The notes under the pieces were generated by a model that searched no databases, was not told the DNA's origin, and worked only from the letters and a program-made list of their open reading frames with translations. This document shows, piece by piece, positions 60,406 to 64,000 of a stretch of 64,000 bases of DNA. Source of the DNA: Candidatus Enterococcus testudinis (GTDB taxonomy: Bacteria; Bacillota; Bacilli; Lactobacillales; Enterococcaceae); assembly GCF_002140915.1 (NCBI RefSeq), contig NZ_NGKU01000001.1:788799-852798 (forward strand). Reading direction: 5' to 3'. A program made the translations under genes and the position numbers. The stretch's first letter is position 1, and every line of letters begins with the position of its first letter.

Positions 60406-61830
60406 ATGACAATCGATTGGAAAAAAGAAGTCGAAGCCCGCAAAGATGATTTGCTGAACGACTTGATCGATCTATTAAAAGTGAAAAGTGAACGGGAAGA
60501 TGACAAAGTCACTGCCGACGCGCCTTTCGGACCTGGACCTCGCGATGCTTTGCTGCATATGCTAGCGTATGGTGAACGCGATGGCTTCACAGTCAAAAAC
60601 GTGGACAATTATGCTGGTCACATCGAATTTGGCGAAGGGGACGAAACTTTAGGGATCTTCGGCCACATGGATGTTGTACCTGCTGGAGACGGTTGGTCAA
60701 CTGATCCATATGATCCAGTGATCAATGATAACAAAATCTATGCCCGCGGCTCATCTGATGACAAAGGCCCTTCAATGGCTGCTTATTACGGCATGAAGAT
60801 CATCAAAGAATTAGGTTTGCCATTGTCCAAAAAAATCCGTTTCGTTGTCGGTTCTGATGAAGAAAGCGGCTGGGCAGATATGGATTACTACTTTGAACAT
60901 GAAGAAAAACCTGATTTTGGTTTCTCACCAGATGCCAATTTCCCAATCATCAATGGCGAAAAAGGGAATGTCACATTAGGCCTGCACTTCCAAGGCAATA
61001 ACGAAGGTGACTATCAATTACAACAATTTACAGCTGGCTTAAGAGAAAACATGGTACCAGGTACAGCAACTGCAACCTTTATTGCACCTTCAACAGATGC
61101 AGCATTGGCATTGGAAAAAGCCTTCTTTGATTATGTGGAAGCACAACCTGTTACTGGGACGATCGAAACAGAAAACGAACAAGTGAAGATTGAACTTGTT
61201 GGTAAAGGTGCCCATGGCGCAAGCCCACAATCAGGGATCAATGCTGGGACTTTCTTAGCCGTCTTTCTTGATAATTACGCGTTTGGCGGCGGAGCGAAAC
61301 AATTCATCCATACCGCAGCAGCTTATGTCCATGAAGATTTCTATGGTGAAAAATTAGGTGTGGCATATGAAGATGAAAAAATGGGCAAATTAACAATGAA
61401 TGCTGGCCTATTTGCTTTCAAAGCCAATCAAGCAGGTACACAAGCGGATAACTTTATCGCGCTAAACTTCCGTTACCCTAAAGGTGTGACTGCTGAAGGT
61501 TTAGAAATCGGGATCGAAAAAACTGTTGGCATGGAAGGTGCAACAGTGACCCGCAATGAACGCAATATGGAACCTCACTATGTACCGGCAGATGATCCAT
61601 TGGTGGAAACACTATTGGCTGTCTATGAAGAACATACTGGCGAAAAAGGCTTCGAACAAATCATTGGCGGCGGAACGTATGGCCGTTTATTGAAACGCGG
61701 TGTAGCTTACGGCGCAATGTTCCCAGGTTATGTGGACACCATGCACCAAGCCAACGAATTCATGAGCTTAGACGATTTATTCAATGCAGCTGTCATCTAT
61801 GCAGATGCAATCTACCGTTTGGCGAAATAA
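60406..61830 (+). CDS. pepV: Dipeptidase PepV (M20 family)
   Basis: 474 residues, standard PepV length. Metal ligands are visible in GIFGHMDVVPAGDGW, YARGSSDDKGPSMAAYY, VGSDEESGWADM and YTPAD-like SPDANFPIINGEKG. The catalytic-lid features include GKGAHGASPQSGINAG and FPGYVDTMHQANE. It splits dipeptides in the cytosol. Codon use is strongly biased (very few rare codons), suggesting high expression. ATGGAGGG upstream. Confidence 0.95.
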   Translation: MTIDWKKEVEARKDDLLNDLIDLLKVKSEREDDKVTADAPFGPGPRDALLHMLAYGERDGFTVKNVDNYAGHIEFGEGDETLGIFGHMDVVPAGDGWSTDPYDPVINDNKIYARGSSDDKGPSMAAYYGMKIIKELGLPLSKKIRFVVGSDEESGWADMDYYFEHEEKPDFGFSPDANFPIINGEKGNVTLGLHFQGNNEGDYQLQQFTAGLRENMVPGTATATFIAPSTDAALALEKAFFDYVEAQPVTGTIETENEQVKIELVGKGAHGASPQSGINAGTFLAVFLDNYAFGGGAKQFIHTAAAYVHEDFYGEKLGVAYEDEKMGKLTMNAGLFAFKANQAGTQADNFIALNFRYPKGVTAEGLEIGIEKTVGMEGATVTRNERNMEPHYVPADDPLVETLLAVYEEHTGEKGFEQIIGGGTYGRLLKRGVAYGAMFPGYVDTMHQANEFMSLDDLFNAAVIYADAIYRLAK

Positions 61831-61857
61831 ATGCCTTCGACCATTTAAATTGATCAA

Positions 61858-61926
61858 TCAAACTGTGTGTGATCCAGAAAAGCTGTCTTATCGATAGCTT
61901 GCTGGATTCACGCAGTTTTTTTTGTT
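61858..61926 (+). terminator. Intrinsic terminator of pepV
   Basis: AACTG-GTG-ATCCAG / CTGGAT-CAC-CAGTT with an inner AGCT pair, then eight T. Confidence 0.85.
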
Positions 61927-62038
61927 TATTCGTCGCATGGTGTAGCTATATCATATTAGTTCCCTCTATGTTCCACTATCATCTATCGGTATAATTGTTG
62001 GCAATAGTTGTTTGAGATAGAAAGGAATGGGAATTGAA

Positions 62039-62290
62039 ATGAAATATTATGTAAGTATATTTGCACTTGCAACCATAATTGGTTTACTTTTCAAATCGCT
62101 CCATATGAATCAATGGATGACCTATGTCGGGAGTGGGGCACTGATACTTGGCTTGATTTTGTCTGGTACGCTGGTCAGTGGCGATCGAATGAGAGCCAAT
62201 GCGCAATCAGATACTGGGGCTAAAGAAGCGTATGTCTGGTATCTATTCGTATTTGCGATACCTTTTTTGCTGTTGATGCTCTTTGGTTAG
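62039..62290 (+). CDS. DUF5316-like small membrane protein
   Basis: 83 residues, three hydrophobic segments with the signature SGTLVSGDRMRANAQSDT between the second and third. This GDRMRAN motif recalls DUF5316 proteins of Bacillota, function unknown. ATG 62039 is favoured over ATG 62027, which overlaps AAAGGA. Confidence 0.7.
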   Translation: MKYYVSIFALATIIGLLFKSLHMNQWMTYVGSGALILGLILSGTLVSGDRMRANAQSDTGAKEAYVWYLFVFAIPFLLLMLFG

Positions 62291-62317
62291 AGGGGACATA
62301 GGTGGGGGGAAAAATAA

Positions 62318-62440
62318 ATGGAAAGAATCGATAGTAGTGATAGTAGTGGTAGTATTGATAGTAGCGATAGTTGTGAAAACAAAACAGCATTTCAGTTCGT
62401 TTCCCCATACATAAATGGTAAGCTGTTGATAACAATCTAG
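62318..62440 (+). CDS. Possible 40-residue Asp/Ser-repeat peptide
   Basis: GGTGGGGGG lies 7 nt before an ATG opening MERIDSSDSSGSIDSSDSC, then ENKTAFQFVSPYINGKLLITI and a stop. The first half is coded by a GATAGTAGT-type trinucleotide run. It could be a small acidic peptide or a chance frame over a microsatellite. No known family. The next gene starts 29 nt later. Confidence 0.35.
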   Translation: MERIDSSDSSGSIDSSDSCENKTAFQFVSPYINGKLLITI

Positions 62441-62469
62441 GTGAATAAAGCGATAATGGAGGTAATCGT

Positions 62470-62910
62470 ATGGACTATCAAGTATTGCAAATACAGGACG
62501 ACCAATGGCTGTCTGCGGCTGAAGAAATAGATAAGGCAGATTGGAAAGCGGCCCATTTTTTAGCAAAAAAAATGAGAAATCATGAATTTTTGTCATGGGA
62601 AGGTGTTGTAGCAGCCGTAGATAATGGGAAGATTGTCGGGTTTTGTTCTTTCGTCGAAAAGGATATCATCGACAATGTTCCATATACACCGTATATCGCC
62701 ATCGTCTACGTTGATCCAACATATCGAGGCAAACATATCAGTCAACAATTGGTGCGGATCGCAGAAGAACAATTGGCAAAAAATGGATTCGAAAAAGTAT
62801 ACATCGCGACCCAACACCAAGGATTGTATGAAAAATCCGGCTATCAGCAGATAGATCAAGCACCTGACCAATTTGGAAGAGACATGAGAATTTTGAAGAA
62901 ATCCATTTAG
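62470..62910 (+). CDS. GNAT-family N-acetyltransferase
   Basis: 146 residues. The acetyl-CoA motif is YIAIVYVDPTYRGKHISQQLVRIAEEQLAKNGFEKVYIAT (R-G-K-x-I-G/S type), followed by HQGLYEKSGYQQID. The substrate amine is unknown. GGAGG lies 7 nt before the ATG. A strong terminator follows. Confidence 0.9.
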   Translation: MDYQVLQIQDDQWLSAAEEIDKADWKAAHFLAKKMRNHEFLSWEGVVAAVDNGKIVGFCSFVEKDIIDNVPYTPYIAIVYVDPTYRGKHISQQLVRIAEEQLAKNGFEKVYIATQHQGLYEKSGYQQIDQAPDQFGRDMRILKKSI

Positions 62911-62951
62911 TTGGTGATGGTTCGACATACATCCATTGAATGAAAGAAGAC

Positions 62952-63007
62952 CAAATACAAAGAGTCTCATTTTTGCTATGCAAAAATGGGACTCTTTGTA
63001 TTTTTTT
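62952..63007. terminator. Strong intrinsic terminator
   Basis: AATACAAAGAGTC-CATTTTTG / CAAAAATG-GACTCTTTGTATT followed by seven T. Confidence 0.92.
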
Positions 63008-63187
63008 ATCAAAAATGTTCTTTTTAGTTAAAAAAATAATGTTCATTTGAATATTTTGTTGGAATTTTTGTTTTCCGCTGATAGAATAATGTATATATGA
63101 TAGTGATCAATTGTATATTATGAGTTAATCACTACGCTATATCAATCAATTTACTGGATAGACACTATAGAACAAAGGGAGGGCATT

Positions 63188-63862
63188 ATGCGGAAAAATA
63201 AAGTATTCTTTTTCATTCTACTTTGTGGTATATGCATAGGCGTTTTTTATCATCTCACCGAAAGCAATCATCCTTGGCGAAAAACTGCCGTTTCAGAACG
63301 CGATGATCCTCCTTTATCCGTCACGCCACTAGCCAATGCCAATAAAATCTACACGCAATTACCTGACCTGCTTTATGATAGCGGTATCCAGTCTTTGGAA
63401 GAAGCGCCTATTGTAGCCATGGGAACAGTTGCTGATCAAACGATCTATGTCACAGATACAGTAACTCTGATTGGGGATACATCATTCACCAAAGATGTCA
63501 CAGAAGAGAATAGTACCAGTGAGACGCTAGAGAACGGGATCGTGCAAACCGTAGTCACCAAACCAGACTTGGTATTTGACGTAGCAGAAACAGACACCTA
63601 CTTCTATATGATCACCTTATTTGTTCCCGAAGAGATAGCAAGCGTGCCCTCTGACTTGACGGTGCGTGTCAACAAGAAAGAAATCGACGCTGTTGAGGAA
63701 ACTGTCAAGCAGCGTGGGGTGCAAGCAGGTTTCAATGAATGGACCGCCGGTTTCTATATTCCTGCCGATGACATTGATGGATCTAACCCCGTCATCGATT
63801 GTCAGATACGTATTGGTCAGGAAGTATTGACTTATACATGTACGGAGGATGCCAATCAATGA
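63188..63862 (+). CDS. Exported or membrane-anchored protein of unknown function
   Basis: 224 residues with an N-terminal hydrophobic segment (VFFFILLCGICIGVFYHL) without a lipobox. The outside domain looks mostly beta: VTPLANANKIYTQLPDLLYDSG, VDTVTLIGDTSFTK-like ATDTVTLIGDTSF, KPDLVFDVAETDTYFYMITLFVPEEI. No family is recognised. GGAGGG lies before the ATG. Its stop overlaps ATGA of a further frame, which soon ends, and an ABC-ATPase fragment follows; perhaps once part of a membrane export system. Confidence 0.6.
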   Translation: MRKNKVFFFILLCGICIGVFYHLTESNHPWRKTAVSERDDPPLSVTPLANANKIYTQLPDLLYDSGIQSLEEAPIVAMGTVADQTIYVTDTVTLIGDTSFTKDVTEENSTSETLENGIVQTVVTKPDLVFDVAETDTYFYMITLFVPEEIASVPSDLTVRVNKKEIDAVEETVKQRGVQAGFNEWTAGFYIPADDIDGSNPVIDCQIRIGQEVLTYTCTEDANQ

Positions 63863-64000
63863 AAAAATATGAATCTTTATTTATGACTTTTTTTGTTTGA
63901 TTTGCATTCCTCTATTTGTTTTCCTTAAAAAAATTGCCAACAAGCCATCAGGCGGACAAAAACAACGGGTGGCAATCACCGACCATCCGGCCAATACTCT
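63859..64000 (+). pseudogene. Truncated gene start and ABC-ATPase fragment at the window edge
   Basis: MKKYESLFMTFFV ends in TGA at 63898-63900. In a shifted frame at 63924 onward the sequence reads LKKIANKPSGGQKQRVAI followed by TDHPANT to the window end. PSGGQKQRVAI is the ABC signature, and TDHPANT is like the ARALANDP that follows it in exporter ATPases, but altered. No Walker A lies upstream. It seems to be a frame-shifted, deleted relic; the rest lies outside the window. Confidence 0.45.

Overview
The window looks like chromosomal DNA of a low-to-moderate G+C Gram-positive bacterium of the Lactobacillales, most likely an Enterococcus or close relative. This rests on strong AAGGAGG-type ribosome binding sites, lipobox lipoproteins, T-box leaders, PTS systems, PepV, an ECF transporter, an HtrA/RlmH neighbourhood and many U-tailed intrinsic terminators. 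I see no phage, IS element or CRISPR array. The gene content is ordinary core and carbohydrate/stress accessory chromosome, with several decaying genes.

Layout. 1-3.3 kb: redox and DNA-repair genes (quinone oxidoreductase, pyrimidine-dimer glycosylase, luciferase-like flavin oxidoreductase, NADP-binding oxidoreductase). 3.5-10.8 kb: a methionine-related block. Two T-box leaders, both best read with an AUG (Met) specifier, precede an oligopeptide-binding lipoprotein and a four-gene operon of SAM hydroxide adenosyltransferase plus a complete ECF transporter (S, fused A-A, T). A tRNA-Leu(CAG) lies between them. 10.8-11.4 kb: three tandem copies of a minus-strand element with a covarying terminator-like hairpin, the best candidate for an undescribed system (an sRNA cluster). 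11.5-14.3 kb: zinc metallopeptidase, aldo/keto reductase and manganese catalase. 14.5-18.6 kb: CorA/ZntB-type channel and a sugar ABC importer. 19-26.9 kb: stress and housekeeping genes (GlsB-like, Ohr/OsmC, M42 aminopeptidase, thioredoxin, Usp, YtpR, HtrA, RlmH).

27-31.8 kb: a MATE transporter behind a cysteine-less CsoR-type regulator with an intact operator, then truA, map, msrA and an XRE regulator. 32-35.9 kb: deoxynucleoside kinase, FUSC-type membrane protein, and an AraC regulator fused to a GH39-like domain. 36.1-37.8 kb: two broken genes (an M20 amidohydrolase with a nonsense codon; an MFS drug pump reduced to its ends). 38-47 kb: NUDIX, purine permease, a sucrose-type PTS locus (LacI regulator, EIIBC, GH32 hydrolase), a Crp-like regulator divergent from a YczE-type membrane protein, an orphan EIIC, and a decayed antitoxin. 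47.3-51.4 kb: a NitT/TauT-type ABC importer split across divergent operons with a polysaccharide deacetylase, then a TauE/SafE transporter. 51.5-54.8 kb: a membrane/stress cluster (DUF378, YrhK, zinc alcohol dehydrogenase) and a small zinc-ribbon protein. 55-59.4 kb: a second sugar ABC importer with a YesL-like protein. 59.4-64 kb: NAD(P)HX dehydratase, PepV, small membrane and acetyltransferase genes, and a truncated ABC-ATPase remnant at the edge.

How it fits together: neither sugar ABC operon encodes an ATPase, so both probably use a shared MsmX-type ATPase from elsewhere. The methionine block would be switched on when tRNA-Met is uncharged. The sRNA-like repeats carry conserved sequence antisense to a translation initiation region, which suggests control of mRNAs in trans. 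All functional statements are from sequence reading and family knowledge; no searches were run.
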